The notes below the pieces were generated by a model that was not told where the DNA came from, did not search any database, and was given only the letters and a program-made list of their open reading frames with translations. From the NCBI RefSeq assembly GCF_038404985.1, contig NZ_JBBKBA010000001.1:2260001-2324000 (forward strand): a stretch of 64,000 nucleotides of DNA, written 5' to 3'. How positions within the stretch are numbered: the stretch's first letter is position 1; each line of letters starts with the position of its first letter. Shown piece by piece: positions 34,947-44,778 of the stretch. The position numbers and the translations under genes were made by a program. This stretch comes from Ferrovibrio sp. MS7. Its GTDB lineage: Bacteria; Pseudomonadota; Alphaproteobacteria; Ferrovibrionales; Ferrovibrionaceae.

Positions 34947-35915
34947 TTATTCAGCGGGTTGGGCCCAGAGGTAATACTGGCTCGCCACCGGCGACCAGAT
35001 CACCGACCACAGCACCGGCTTCTCCTGGCCGCTGGCATGGCGCACGCGGCCAGGCTGCATGCGCCGGGGCGCACCGCTGCGGGCGGCATCCAGCCGCGCG
35101 GTAACGACGAGCTGGTCATTGGCGGAGAACAGCGAGACCAGCGGGCGGCCGATGATCGCCTCGCGCTCCATGCCCCAGATGTCGCGGCAATTCGGCCCGA
35201 TCTCGACGATACAGGCGGTGTCGTCGAGCAGGCCGGGCACATCGGGGGCGAGGTCGATCAGGCGCCGTGCCCGTGCTTCGCTTTCGCTCAATTGCTCGGC
35301 CAGCGCCGAGATACGGCTATTGCTGTCGGCCAGGGCTGCGGCGGCGGCATTCTCGATGGCATAGAGTTCGCGGAAATGCGACACGCCGGCGATCAGCGCC
35401 AGCGCCGCCAGTTGCGCCAGACTCCAGCTTACCATGGCATCGAGCTGCGACGAGCCGGCGGCGGCATGCTCGATCAGGTAGGTGCCGACACTCAGCAGGA
35501 TTGTTCCGGCGGTGATGCCAGACAACCACAGCGCCCGACGCCGCTCATTCACCGCGAACAGGAACAGGTAGACCGGGATCGCCCAGCCCATATGAACGAA
35601 TACCTTGTCGCCATCCTTGGTCAGGAACAGCGCGTTCGTCACGTTCCCGGCGATGTAGAAGGAAATCCAGAGCGAGAGGCCGAAGGCGATGCGCTCGAGC
35701 CAGATGGTGCCGCGCCACAGCAGCAGTACCAGCAACACCAGGCCGGTGAGCAGCATCGGCGGGATGGTGAGCCATTCGAATGGAGAGAGCAGGCCGGCCG
35801 GCCCGGCGACGAACAGGCCGTAGCAGCTCCCCAGCGTCATCAGCACGCAGACCGTGATCAGGCATTGCAGGGCAAGCCGGCGTTCGGCGAGGGTGGCGTT
35901 CAGTGTGATAGCCAT
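34947..35915 (-). CDS. Membrane-bound PAS-domain sensor without an output domain
   Basis: A 322-aa protein with about five to six hydrophobic segments (residues 15-185), a short coiled coil (about 187-213, SRISALAEQLSESEARARRL) and a PAS-like domain (about 215-315, containing IVEIGPNCRDIWGMEREAIIG). There is no GGDEF, EAL, histidine-kinase or HTH module, so it is either a signal-relay partner or truncated relative to the sensor proteins it resembles. The gene lies 15 bases downstream of the lytic transglycosylase. Confidence 0.78.
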   Translation of the reverse strand: MAITLNATLAERRLALQCLITVCVLMTLGSCYGLFVAGPAGLLSPFEWLTIPPMLLTGLVLLVLLLWRGTIWLERIAFGLSLWISFYIAGNVTNALFLTKDGDKVFVHMGWAIPVYLFLFAVNERRRALWLSGITAGTILLSVGTYLIEHAAAGSSQLDAMVSWSLAQLAALALIAGVSHFRELYAIENAAAAALADSNSRISALAEQLSESEARARRLIDLAPDVPGLLDDTACIVEIGPNCRDIWGMEREAIIGRPLVSLFSANDQLVVTARLDAARSGAPRRMQPGRVRHASGQEKPVLWSVIWSPVASQYYLWAQPAE

Positions 35916-35930
35916 GCCGCTAGCGGGGGA

Positions 35931-37787
35931 TCAGGGCTTCTTTTCCGCCGTCCGCAGATCGCTGTCGGTGGCGCGGTCATGGGCGCGGTAAAGCGGCCAG
36001 TCACCGGTGACGGTGGAGGAGAGGCTGTCATGCGGCTGGCCGATGCGGGCGCGGTAGATCCAGTGATTGGTCAGCACGCGCTGCACGAACAGCCGGGTTT
36101 CAGAAAGCGGGATACTCTCGATGAACAGCAGCGGGTCTTCCTGGCGGCCTTCGCGCAGCCATTTCTGCAGATTGCCCGGACCGGCATTGTAGGCGGCGGC
36201 GAGGTAGAACAGGTTGCCGCGGATCATCGGCATTTCCAGCAGATGCTGCAGGTAGCGCTGGCCCAGCTCGATATTGTATTCCGGCGCCAGCAGGCGGTGG
36301 CGGCTGTTCTTCAGCCGCAGGGTATGGTCGCCCGCCACATAGCCGGCGGTGCGCGGCATCAACTGCATCAGGCCGGCGGCACCGGCGCTGGAGGAAGCGC
36401 GCGGGTTGAAGGCGCTTTCCTGGCGCATGAAGGCGAAGATCAGCGCACGGTCGAGCGCGAAGCCGCCTTCCGGCTCCCAGGGCGGCAGCGGATACATGGC
36501 GTTGTCGTAGGCATCGCCCTTCACGCTGCGCCAGGCCAGGCCGATCTTCATCGCCGAAGCCGGAGTCTGCAGCCGGCCAGCAAGGCCGAGCAGGGCGAAA
36601 GCCAGCGGGTCGGAGGCCTGCGAAAACACGCGGGCGATTTCGCGGTCGGCACGCACCGCCTCGCCGATTTCGTTCAGCGCCAGGGCGCGGCGGATCGCCG
36701 GCATCTGCGCCAGCTTGCCGGCATCTTCCGCCACCAGCGGCGCCGGCGCCCAGGAGAAGGGCATTTCCTGGCCCAACTGGTTCAGCGCCAGCAGGCCGTA
36801 GAAGGTGCGTTCCTGCGTCGCCGCCACCTGCAGCAGGCGCATCGCTTCCGCCGGCTGGCGCAGCCGGAGCATGACGCGCGCGCCCCACCAGGCACCGGCG
36901 GCCTTGTCCCAGTTCGAGGCGACCTGCGAAAAGGCCAGGTTTTCGAAATGATGCGCGGCGTTGTCGTAGCGGCCCATGCGCCAGGCAGCGATGCCGGCGA
37001 CCCAGTCGGCTTCCGGCACGCGGGCGCGTGAACGCTGCGCGGCGGGGCCGGCCAGCGCCAGCGCCTTGGCGTCGTCGCCATTCAGGAACCAGCTCCAGGC
37101 GACGCGGCGGCGCCAGTCGTCGAATTCGGAATTGGACAGCCGCGAGCGGATTTCCGGCTTGTTGATCAGCGCCTCGGCCTGGCTGACCTTGTCCTTGCGC
37201 AGCAACTGGCCGAGTTCGCCCTCGGCGCGGGCGATCATCTGGGCGGCGGCCGGGTCGCGCTCCTTCGGGATCGGGCGCGAGCGCGTGGTGGCGACGCTGC
37301 CTGGATCATTGGGGAATTCGCCGGTATCGACCCCGGTGGGGGCAGGCGGGGCCTTGTCCTTCTTGCCCTTCTTTTTCAGCGCCAGGCGGTAGATTTCCTC
37401 GGCGCCGGGATGATCGCGGTAGTCGCGCAGCCAGTTGCTCAATTCGGCATAGCCGGCGTTATACCCGGTCGGATGGGTGTAGCGCTGATGCAGTGCATGG
37501 CCGCGCAGGATCGGGTCCTTGATCAGCTTCAGTTCGCGGTCGGCCTCGGCGAAGCGCAGGTCGGCCTGAAGCTCGAAAATACGGCCATAGCGGTCGCTGT
37601 CAGCCTGATTGAGGATGGTGGGCAGGTCGGTTTGGGCCAGTGACTGCGCTGGGGCCAGTAATGCCGCCAGCCCCAGGCCAGCAGCCAGCAACAGGGCGCC
37701 GAAGCCCAGCCGGGCCACTAGGCGCCGCCGGATTTCCCCCGTCTGCAAAAGCTGCCAGGTCACAATTTGTCGCGATTGGCTTGGCAT
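35931..37787 (-). CDS. Soluble lytic murein transglycosylase (Slt-like)
   Basis: A 618-aa periplasmic lytic transglycosylase that cleaves peptidoglycan to give 1,6-anhydromuropeptides. It has a signal peptide/anchor region (about residues 24-52), a long helical TPR-like superhelix (about 60-440, ring-shaped as in Slt70) and a C-terminal goose-lysozyme-like SLT domain with the catalytic Glu near residue 457 in ESAFNPRASSSAGAAGLMQL. Length and order match Slt70. It is followed by the PAS protein gene. Confidence 0.92.
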   Translation of the reverse strand: MPSQSRQIVTWQLLQTGEIRRRLVARLGFGALLLAAGLGLAALLAPAQSLAQTDLPTILNQADSDRYGRIFELQADLRFAEADRELKLIKDPILRGHALHQRYTHPTGYNAGYAELSNWLRDYRDHPGAEEIYRLALKKKGKKDKAPPAPTGVDTGEFPNDPGSVATTRSRPIPKERDPAAAQMIARAEGELGQLLRKDKVSQAEALINKPEIRSRLSNSEFDDWRRRVAWSWFLNGDDAKALALAGPAAQRSRARVPEADWVAGIAAWRMGRYDNAAHHFENLAFSQVASNWDKAAGAWWGARVMLRLRQPAEAMRLLQVAATQERTFYGLLALNQLGQEMPFSWAPAPLVAEDAGKLAQMPAIRRALALNEIGEAVRADREIARVFSQASDPLAFALLGLAGRLQTPASAMKIGLAWRSVKGDAYDNAMYPLPPWEPEGGFALDRALIFAFMRQESAFNPRASSSAGAAGLMQLMPRTAGYVAGDHTLRLKNSRHRLLAPEYNIELGQRYLQHLLEMPMIRGNLFYLAAAYNAGPGNLQKWLREGRQEDPLLFIESIPLSETRLFVQRVLTNHWIYRARIGQPHDSLSSTVTGDWPLYRAHDRATDSDLRTAEKKP

Positions 37788-37852
37788 GACGAGCCGGCAT
37801 ACCCCATGAAACCCGTATGGGCAAGCCTATATTATGTACCATATAAGTTGTA

Positions 37853-39064
37853 TTAGCGGCGGCGCGGCATCACGGCGATGATGCCGGCGCCGATAAGGCA
37901 GGTGGTGGCACAGATCAGGATCGGGGCCAGGTAGCTGCCGAAGCGGTCGAAGGCGGCGCCGGCCAGGGTGGGACCGATCAGGGTGGAAAAGGCGACGCTG
38001 GTATAGAGCGCGCCGATCACCGCACTGGCGGCGCGGGCGCCGAACAGGTCGACGGTGACCGCCGGGGCGAGCGCCACGAAGCCGCCATAGCAGAGGCCGA
38101 AGCCGAGCGCGAACAGCCCCAGCGGGATGAAGCCATCGGCCAGCGGCCACAGCGCCAGCATGATGCCGGAGCCGAACATGGCGGCGGCGAAGGCCGGGCC
38201 GCGCCCAACCCGGTCGGCCACCGGGCCGAGCAGGAAGCGCCCGAGCATCGAGCCGATCCCGATCAGCCCGACCAGCCAGACGCCCTGGTCGCGCGACAGG
38301 CCCTGGTCCTGGGCATAGGCGGGGAGATGCACGAAAGGTACGAAGGTGCCGATGCAGTTCAGCGCGCAGGCAAGGTAGAGCAGCCAGAACAGCCGGTGGC
38401 GCAACGCTTCCGCCAGAGTGAGGCCGGGCGGCGGGGCGTTGGATGGGACAGCTTCCCCGGCCGCCGCGCCGACACCATCCGGGCGCAGGCCCATGCTGGC
38501 GGGATTGGGCCGCAGGGCCACCACCGCCAGGGCGCCGAGGATGGCGGCGGCGATGCCGAGCAGCAGATAGGCCTGGCGCCAGGTCAGGCTGTCGATCAGC
38601 CAGGCGGCGACCGGCGGCATCACCACCGTCCCTAAGCCAATCCCCATAACCGCAAGACCAGACGCCTGGCCGCGCTTGGCGATGAACCAGTGCTGCACCG
38701 TGCCGATGGCCGGCACATAGGAAAAGCCGACGCCGACGCCCATGCCGATGGAATAGGCGATCAGCACTGTCAGCAGGCTATCGGCGAAGCTGGCGGCGAT
38801 CATGCCGGCGGCGACAGCGGCAAGGCCGAAGCCGATCACCGGCCGCGGCCCGAGCCGGTCGGCGAGCGGGCCGCTGATGGCGCCGAGCGCGAAATAGAGG
38901 AAGGCGGCGAGCGAAAACACCAGCGACACGGTGGCGCGGCTGGCTTCGAATTCACGCCGCAGCGGTTCGAAGAAGGCGGGGAAGGAATAGGCGGCGCCGA
39001 AGCCGACGAACATCACGGCAAAAGCCGCCGCCACCACGACCCAGCCATAGAAGATGCGGTTCAT
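37853..39064 (-). CDS. MFS transporter, OFA-like
   Basis: A 403-aa 12-TM major facilitator. The N-terminus RIFYGWVVVAAAF and the following FGAAYSFPAFFEPLRREF are typical of the oxalate/formate antiporter and monocarboxylate (OFA) branch, and the loop 2-3 motif (ISGPLADRLGPR) is present. The ATG at 39064 matches usual starts in this branch; a longer start at 39085 is possible. Likely carries an organic anion; substrate unknown. Confidence 0.86.
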   Translation of the reverse strand: MNRIFYGWVVVAAAFAVMFVGFGAAYSFPAFFEPLRREFEASRATVSLVFSLAAFLYFALGAISGPLADRLGPRPVIGFGLAAVAAGMIAASFADSLLTVLIAYSIGMGVGVGFSYVPAIGTVQHWFIAKRGQASGLAVMGIGLGTVVMPPVAAWLIDSLTWRQAYLLLGIAAAILGALAVVALRPNPASMGLRPDGVGAAAGEAVPSNAPPPGLTLAEALRHRLFWLLYLACALNCIGTFVPFVHLPAYAQDQGLSRDQGVWLVGLIGIGSMLGRFLLGPVADRVGRGPAFAAAMFGSGIMLALWPLADGFIPLGLFALGFGLCYGGFVALAPAVTVDLFGARAASAVIGALYTSVAFSTLIGPTLAGAAFDRFGSYLAPILICATTCLIGAGIIAVMPRRR

Positions 39065-39085
39065 AAAAGCGTTTCCCGACTTCAC

Positions 39086-39160
39086 GAGATGCGCGGATCA
39101 AGTCCGCGCATGACGCTTATTATTATTCTCGTCACCCCCGGGCTTGACCCGGGGGTCTCG
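39086..39160. repeat. Paired palindromes, CGTCAY...RTCTC family
   Basis: Hairpins 39089-39111 (arms ATGCGCGGA/TCCGCGCAT, loop TCAAG) and 39134-39156 (ACCCCCGGG/CCCGGGGGT, loop CTTGA). The order of the two orientations is reversed relative to the other copies. Located between the MFS and uracil-DNA glycosylase genes. Confidence 0.8.
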
Positions 39161-39182
39161 TTACGACTGCTCTCAATCGACT

Positions 39183-40097
39183 TCACCCGCCCAGTTCCTC
39201 GAGCTTCACGGCCAGGCTGAGCATGTCGCGCCAGGCTTCGCGCTTCATGCCGGGCTGGCGCAGCAGATAGGCCGGATGCAGCATCGGCAGGGCGGGAATG
39301 TTCAGGCCGTCCTTGGCATAGACATGCCAGTTGCCGCGCAGCTTGGTGATGCCCTGGCTGGTGCCGAGCAGGGTGGCGGCGGCATGCCGCCCCACCAGGG
39401 CGATCACCTTTGGCCGCACCAGAGCGATGTGGCGCTCGACGAAGGGACGGCAGGCGATGATTTCCTCCGGCGACGGATCACGGTTGCCCGGCGGACGCCA
39501 GAAAATGACGTTGGAGATATAGGCGTTGCTTTCGTCGCGCTGAATGGCGGCCAGCATGCGGTCGAGCAACTGGCCGCTCTGGCCGACGAAGGGCGCACCC
39601 TGGGCATCTTCGTCGCGGCCCGGCGCTTCACCGATCAGCATGATCGTTGCCGCCGGATTGCCACGCGCGAACACGGTATTGGTGGCGGTGGCCTTCAGCG
39701 CGCAGCCCTCGAAGGCGGCTACAGCGGCCTTCAGTTCCTCGACGCTGTTGCAGGCCAGGGCCGCCTTGGTGGCGGCGGTTTCCGCTGCCTGTGCCGAGAG
39801 CAGCGCCGGAGAGACCGGCGCACGCACCGGCGGCGCTGCCGGTGTGAAGGTGAAAGCTGCCCCATCGGACAGACCCTGGCCAGATACGGGCGCTTGCGAT
39901 GCGGAAGCAGCGGGTTTCGTTGCGGCAGGTGTGGCCGGCCTGGCGGCAGCAGGCGCATTGGCAGCGGGGCGGGGTGGCGGTGCCTGGGTGCGGTCCACCG
40001 GCGCGTCGCCGATACACTCGTCGGCGCCGGATTCGACATAGAAACGCAGCAGCGCGCCGGCGCTGAGCGTCTCCCCGGTTATATCATTTGTGTGCAT
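39183..40097 (-). CDS. Uracil-DNA glycosylase family 4-like protein
   Basis: A 304-aa protein. The C-terminal 190 residues are a family 4 / UdgX-type uracil-DNA glycosylase: [20 protein letters not shown] (water-activating motif, about 155-174), a [12 protein letters not shown] segment and the C-terminal [13 protein letters not shown] motif that flips the base. Family 4 enzymes bind a 4Fe-4S cluster; candidate cysteines (LACNS, FEGCA, IIACRP) are present. The N-terminal 110 residues are Ala/Pro-rich and may be disordered. ATG 40097 was chosen; a longer frame upstream is not supported. Confidence 0.9.
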   Translation of the reverse strand: MHTNDITGETLSAGALLRFYVESGADECIGDAPVDRTQAPPPRPAANAPAAARPATPAATKPAASASQAPVSGQGLSDGAAFTFTPAAPPVRAPVSPALLSAQAAETAATKAALACNSVEELKAAVAAFEGCALKATATNTVFARGNPAATIMLIGEAPGRDEDAQGAPFVGQSGQLLDRMLAAIQRDESNAYISNVIFWRPPGNRDPSPEEIIACRPFVERHIALVRPKVIALVGRHAAATLLGTSQGITKLRGNWHVYAKDGLNIPALPMLHPAYLLRQPGMKREAWRDMLSLAVKLEELGG

Positions 40098-40194
40098 AAA
40101 CCTGTCCTGGCCCGGCGCCGTTGGCTTGGGCAATATAGTCTGGTAAGCAGGGGCCAATCGTCAACAGTGCCAGAAGACCAGCAATAGGTGCGGG

Positions 40195-41856
40195 ATGGAA
40201 CGCGAAACAATGGAATATGATGTGGTGGTGGTGGGAGCCGGCCCCTCCGGCTTGTCCGCCGCCATCCGTCTCAAGCAGCTTGCCGCCGAGCAGGACCACG
40301 AAATCTCGGTCTGCGTGATCGAGAAGGGTTCGGAAGTCGGCGCGCATATCCTTTCCGGTGCCGTGGTCGATCCGATCGGCCTCAACGAACTGATCCCGGA
40401 CTGGAAGGAAAAGGGCGCGCCGCTCAATACGCCGGTGACCGAGGACCGCTTCCTGATCCTGACCGAAGCGAACCACATCTATATCCCGAACTTCATGCTG
40501 CCGCCGCTGATGAACAATCACGGCAACTACATCGTTTCGCTCGGCAATGTCTGCCGCTGGCTGGCGACCCAGGCGGAAGAACTCGGCGTCGAGATCTTCC
40601 CCGGCTTCGCCGCCGCCGAAGTGCTGTATGGCGACAAGGGCGAAGTGGTCGGCGTTGCCACCGGCGACATGGGCATCGGCCGTGATGGCGAGAAGAAAAG
40701 CGGCTACACGCCTGGCGTGGAACTGCGCGCCAAATACACGCTGATCGCCGAGGGCGTGCGCGGTTCGCTGGCCAAGGAAATCCAGCAGAAGTTCAATCTG
40801 CGCGAGGGCGTCGAGCCGCAGAAGTTCGGCATCGGCATCAAGGAGCTGTGGCAGATCGATCCGGCCAAGCACAAGCCGGGCCTGGTGGTGCATACGCAAG
40901 GCTGGCCGCTCGACAGCAGCACCGCCGGCGGCAGCTTCATGTATCACCTCGAGGACAACCAGGTCGCCGTCGGCTTCGTGGTCAACCTCAATTACCAGAA
41001 TCCCTATCTCTCGCCGTTCGACGAATTCCAGCGCTTCAAGACGCATCCCTCCGTGCGCGAGTATTTCGAGGGCGGCAAGCGCATTGCCTATGGTGCCCGC
41101 GCCATCAACGAAGGCGGCCTGCAATCGGTGCCGAAGCTGAGCTTCCCGGGCGGCGCGCTGATTGGCTGCTCGGCCGGCTTCGTCAACGTGCCGCGCATCA
41201 AGGGCAGCCACAACGCCGTGAAGAGCGGCATGCTGGCGGCGGAAGCGGCCTTCGCGGCGCTCAAGGGCGGTTCTGATGGTAGCGTCGAACTGGGCGATTA
41301 CAACGAGGCGGTGCGCGAAAGCTGGATCTGGAAAGATCTGTGGAAGGTGCGCAATGTCAAGCCGGCGCTGAAATACGGCATGTGGCTCGGCACCCTGATC
41401 GGCGGCGCCCATATGTGGCTGAACGACCTCGGCCTCGGCTTCCTGGTCGGCTGGACTTCCAAGCATGGCAAGGCCGACCATGAGACCCTGAAGCCGGCGG
41501 CCGAGTGCAAGCCGATCCAGTATCCGAAGCCGGACGGCAAGATCAGCTTCGACAAGCTGTCCTCGGTGTTCCTGTCCTCGACCAACCACGAGGAAGACCA
41601 GCCGATCCATCTGCGGCTGAAGGACCCCAGCATCCCGATTGCCAGGAATCTCCCGCTTTATGACGAGCCGGCGCAACGCTACTGCCCGGCGGGCGTGTAC
41701 GAAGTGCTGCGGGATGCGGATGGCAGCAATCCCCGGTTCCAGATCAACGCGCAAAATTGTGTTCACTGCAAGACTTGCGACATCAAGGATCCGGCCCAAA
41801 ATATCAACTGGACCGTGCCGGAAGGTGGTGGCGGCCCGAACTACCCGAATATGTAG
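40195..41856 (+). CDS. Electron transfer flavoprotein--ubiquinone oxidoreductase
   Basis: A 553-aa membrane-associated flavo-iron-sulphur enzyme that passes electrons from ETF to ubiquinone. The N-terminal FAD loop GAGPSG is near residue 15, the hydrophobic ubiquinone-contact plug follows in the middle, and the C-terminal 4Fe-4S ligands are seen in YCPAGVYE and [17 protein letters not shown]. Length and order match the bacterial and mitochondrial enzyme. It links fatty-acid and amino-acid oxidation, such as the beta-oxidation enzyme at the left edge, to respiration. It precedes the TPR lipoprotein gene by 37 bases. Confidence 0.96.
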   Translation: MERETMEYDVVVVGAGPSGLSAAIRLKQLAAEQDHEISVCVIEKGSEVGAHILSGAVVDPIGLNELIPDWKEKGAPLNTPVTEDRFLILTEANHIYIPNFMLPPLMNNHGNYIVSLGNVCRWLATQAEELGVEIFPGFAAAEVLYGDKGEVVGVATGDMGIGRDGEKKSGYTPGVELRAKYTLIAEGVRGSLAKEIQQKFNLREGVEPQKFGIGIKELWQIDPAKHKPGLVVHTQGWPLDSSTAGGSFMYHLEDNQVAVGFVVNLNYQNPYLSPFDEFQRFKTHPSVREYFEGGKRIAYGARAINEGGLQSVPKLSFPGGALIGCSAGFVNVPRIKGSHNAVKSGMLAAEAAFAALKGGSDGSVELGDYNEAVRESWIWKDLWKVRNVKPALKYGMWLGTLIGGAHMWLNDLGLGFLVGWTSKHGKADHETLKPAAECKPIQYPKPDGKISFDKLSSVFLSSTNHEEDQPIHLRLKDPSIPIARNLPLYDEPAQRYCPAGVYEVLRDADGSNPRFQINAQNCVHCKTCDIKDPAQNINWTVPEGGGGPNYPNM

Positions 41857-41893
41857 TCCCCCGATATGTAGTTCTCAGAAGCGAGGCAGCTTG

Positions 41894-43699
41894 ATGCGTC
41901 CGGCCGAAGCGAAAGTTACCCCCTGCGCCCGCCGGATCCATGGCCTGGCCTCGCCTGGAACAAAATCCTGGGCGAAACAACGCGCGGCGCTGGCGGTGAT
42001 GCTGGCGCCGCTGCTGCTTTCGGCCTGCGTCACCGCGCGGGCGCCGCAGCCGGTGCCCGTCGACGTGGCGGTGGCCGAAGAGTCCGACATGCTGTCGCCC
42101 TACGGCCATTTCCTCGCCGCGCGCCATGCCCGCCTGAGCTTCGACTACACGGCTGCCGCCGACTACTATCTCAAGGCACTGAGCGAGGAGCCGAATTCCG
42201 GCCTGCTGGCCCAGGGCGCCTTCCTCTCGCTGCTGGCCGATGGCCGCGTGCCACAGGCGCTGGAACTGGCGCCGGTGCTGCGCGACAACAATCCCGCCGA
42301 CCATATGGCGCGGATCTCGGTCGCCACCGGGGCGATGCTGCGGCGCGACTATGATTCGGCCCTGCGCGTGGTGGCGGAGGGCCCGACCTCCGGCATCCAC
42401 GCCGCCTTCAATCCGCTGATCGCCGCCTGGGCCTATGCCGGCAAGGGCGAGGCCGACCGCGCCCTTGAGGCTTTGGGCCGGCTCGACCGCAATCCGCTGT
42501 TCGGCGGTGTGCATGATCACCTGAAGCCGATGCTGCTGGAACTGCTCGGCCGCTATCGCGAGGCGGAAGCGGATTACCGCGAGGCGATGGCCAAGCCGGA
42601 GCGTGTCGGCATTCGCATGAGCGATGCCTATGCGCGTTTCCTCGAGCGCCGTGGCCGCGCCGACGAGGCGCGCGCCCTCATCGCCAGCCAGCTCAAGCTC
42701 AATCCCGACAACGGCACGCTGATGCGTGCCGAGCGCCGCCTGCGCAGTTCGAACAGCCTGGGCAGCAATGTCGCGCCGATGATCGGCAATGCCAATGAAG
42801 GCTTCGCCGAAAGCCTGCTGGCGGCGGCTACCGCCTTTGGCCGCAACGATGGCGGCGAGTTGACCGAACTGCATCTCCAGCTTGCCCTGGCGTTGCGCCC
42901 CGATCTGGATGATGCCCGCGTCACGCTGGCCGACATCTACGAGAGCCGCAAGCAATGGGACCGCGCCATCAAGACCTATGGCACGGTGCAGTCCGACGGT
43001 GCCTTCGCTGACGTGGCGCAATTGCGCATCGCCTGGTGCATGAACGAGCGTGGCGACCACGATGCCGCCGTGCGCATGCTGCGTAAGATCGCCCGCGACC
43101 GCCGCGACGACGCCCGCCCGCTGATCACGCTCGGCGACCTCTACCGCCAGATGGAGCGCTGGCAGGAAGCGGCGACTGAATACACCGCTGCCTTCCAGCG
43201 CATTCCGGTGCTGGAGAACCGGCACTGGATCCTGCTGTTCAGCCGCGGCATCGCCTATGAGCGCTCGAAGCAGTGGAGCAAGGCGGAAGCCGATATGCTC
43301 AAGGCGCTGGAATTCCAGCCCGAGCAGCCGATGGTGCTGAACTATCTCGGCTATACCTGGATCGATATGAACCGCAATATCGACCGCGCCACCGACATGA
43401 TCCGCCGCGCCGTGACGATGCGGCCGAACGACGGCGCCATCGTCGACTCGCTCGGCTGGGCCTATTACCGCGTCGGCCGCTACGACGAGGCCGTGGTGCA
43501 GCTTGAGCGCGCCGTGGAACTCAAGGGCGGCGATCCAGTGATCACCGATCACCTGGGCGATGCCTATTGGAAAGTCGGCCGCCGCGCCGAGGCGCAGTTC
43601 CAGTGGCGCCGCGCGCTCGGCCTCAAGCCGGAGCCAGAACTGGAGCAGCAGATCCGCCGCAAGCTCGAAACCGGCCTCGATCCGGTCGCGCAGAAGTGA
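41894..43699 (+). CDS. TPR-repeat lipoprotein
   Basis: A 601-aa protein. After a basic N-terminal stretch comes a hydrophobic segment with a lipobox (LLLSAC, Cys about residue 45), so it is likely a lipoprotein, then about fifteen TPR-like helix pairs across residues 70-600 (for example FDYTAAADYYLKALSEEP; NYLGYTWIDMNRNIDRATDM). It is a widespread conserved alphaproteobacterial gene that usually precedes ispE, as here. Function not established; TPRs suggest an outer-envelope assembly role. ATG 41894 is chosen; an upstream frame reading overlaps the ETF-QO gene. Confidence 0.86.
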   Translation: MRPAEAKVTPCARRIHGLASPGTKSWAKQRAALAVMLAPLLLSACVTARAPQPVPVDVAVAEESDMLSPYGHFLAARHARLSFDYTAAADYYLKALSEEPNSGLLAQGAFLSLLADGRVPQALELAPVLRDNNPADHMARISVATGAMLRRDYDSALRVVAEGPTSGIHAAFNPLIAAWAYAGKGEADRALEALGRLDRNPLFGGVHDHLKPMLLELLGRYREAEADYREAMAKPERVGIRMSDAYARFLERRGRADEARALIASQLKLNPDNGTLMRAERRLRSSNSLGSNVAPMIGNANEGFAESLLAAATAFGRNDGGELTELHLQLALALRPDLDDARVTLADIYESRKQWDRAIKTYGTVQSDGAFADVAQLRIAWCMNERGDHDAAVRMLRKIARDRRDDARPLITLGDLYRQMERWQEAATEYTAAFQRIPVLENRHWILLFSRGIAYERSKQWSKAEADMLKALEFQPEQPMVLNYLGYTWIDMNRNIDRATDMIRRAVTMRPNDGAIVDSLGWAYYRVGRYDEAVVQLERAVELKGGDPVITDHLGDAYWKVGRRAEAQFQWRRALGLKPEPELEQQIRRKLETGLDPVAQK

Positions 43700-43709
43700 A
43701 AAGCAGCGC

Positions 43710-43837
43710 GTCATGCCCGGCCATGGCCGTTCGTGCCTGTGCGCCTACGAACGCCACTAGGCGTTCGTAGGCTTACAGTGAGCCGGGCATCTCTTCCAAT
43801 TTGGCGGAAGACCCCCGGGTCAAGCCCGGGGGTGACG
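43710..43837. repeat. CGTCAY...RTCTC palindrome pair with a second palindrome inserted in its loop
   Basis: The left hairpin arms ATGCCCGGC (43713-43721) and GCCGGGCAT (43782-43790) are normally 5 bases apart (CTTGA in other copies), but here 60 bases separate them. The inserted piece contains another palindrome, 43743-43772, with 13-base arms GCCTACGAACGCC/GGCGTTCGTAGGC around ACTA. The right partner hairpin is intact at 43811-43833 (ACCCCCGGG/CCCGGGGGT, loop TCAAG). Confidence 0.8.
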
Positions 43838-43881
43838 ACGGTTTTTGATGGTGGGCGGTTTTTGATGTTCGGTGGCTTCTG

Positions 43882-44742
43882 ATGGCTGCTGCAATAGCCC
43901 GCCTGGCGCCGGCCAAGGTCAACCTGTTCCTGCATATCACCGCCAAGCGGCCCGATGGCTATCACACGCTGGAAAGCCTGGTGGTATTTGCCCGCGATGT
44001 AGCGGCAGCCGACCGCGTGGCGGTGGCCCCGGCGGACGCGCTTTCACTAAAGATCGATGGGCCTTTCGCTGCCGGGCTGGAAGCCGATGACGGCAATCTG
44101 GTGCTGCGCGCGGCGAAGCTGCTGCGTGGCGATAAGCGGCTCGGAGCGCTACTGACCCTGACCAAGACCTTGCCTGTTGCTTCCGGCATCGGCGGCGGCT
44201 CGGCGGATGCGGCGGCGGCCCTGCATCTGCTGAACCAGCATTGGCAGTTGGGCCATGATGCCGCCGCGCTGGCGCGGATCGGCCTGCAGCTTGGTGCCGA
44301 TGTGCCGGTCTGCCTGTTGGGCCGTCCGGCGATGATGACCGGCATCGGCGAGCAAGTCGTGCCGCTGGATGGCCTGCCGCCGGCCTGGCTGGTGCTGGCC
44401 AATCCCGGCATCGCGCTGCCGACGCGCGAGGTATTCACGGCACTCAACGGCACCACCGGTCCGGCGCAGCCTTTGTCGCGCCCGCCGGCCAGTGCCGCCG
44501 ACCTGGCGATCCTGCTGCGCGAACGGCGCAACGATCTGGAAGCCCCGGCGCGGTTCTTGAGCAGCGCCATCGACCCGGTGCTGGCGGCGCTGAAGGCGCA
44601 AAGCGGCTGCCTGCTGGCGCGGCTTTCCGGCTCGGGCGCCACCTGTTTCGGGCTGTTCGCGGAACAGCGTCTGGCCGAGCATGCCGCGCGCATGCTGGCC
44701 CGCGCCTATCCCGATTGGTGGCTGGCGGCAACCGCGATCTGA
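43882..44742 (+). CDS. ispE: 4-(cytidine 5'-diphospho)-2-C-methyl-D-erythritol kinase
   Basis: A 286-aa GHMP kinase that phosphorylates CDP-methylerythritol in the non-mevalonate isoprenoid pathway. The N-terminal APAKVNLFLHI, the ATP loop PVASGIGGGSADAAAAL (about 96-112) and the C-terminal LSGSGATCFGLF motif are all present. Length is normal. It follows the TPR lipoprotein after a palindromic element. Confidence 0.96.
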   Translation: MAAAIARLAPAKVNLFLHITAKRPDGYHTLESLVVFARDVAAADRVAVAPADALSLKIDGPFAAGLEADDGNLVLRAAKLLRGDKRLGALLTLTKTLPVASGIGGGSADAAAALHLLNQHWQLGHDAAALARIGLQLGADVPVCLLGRPAMMTGIGEQVVPLDGLPPAWLVLANPGIALPTREVFTALNGTTGPAQPLSRPPASAADLAILLRERRNDLEAPARFLSSAIDPVLAALKAQSGCLLARLSGSGATCFGLFAEQRLAEHAARMLARAYPDWWLAATAI

Positions 44743-44778
44743 CGCCGGCCCAAGGGCGGCCAGAGCAGCGTGCCAATA

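Noticed and set aside
33432-37031. 1199-aa plus-strand frame
   Set aside because: Runs antisense through pepF, the PAS protein and the lytic transglycosylase, with no domain signal.
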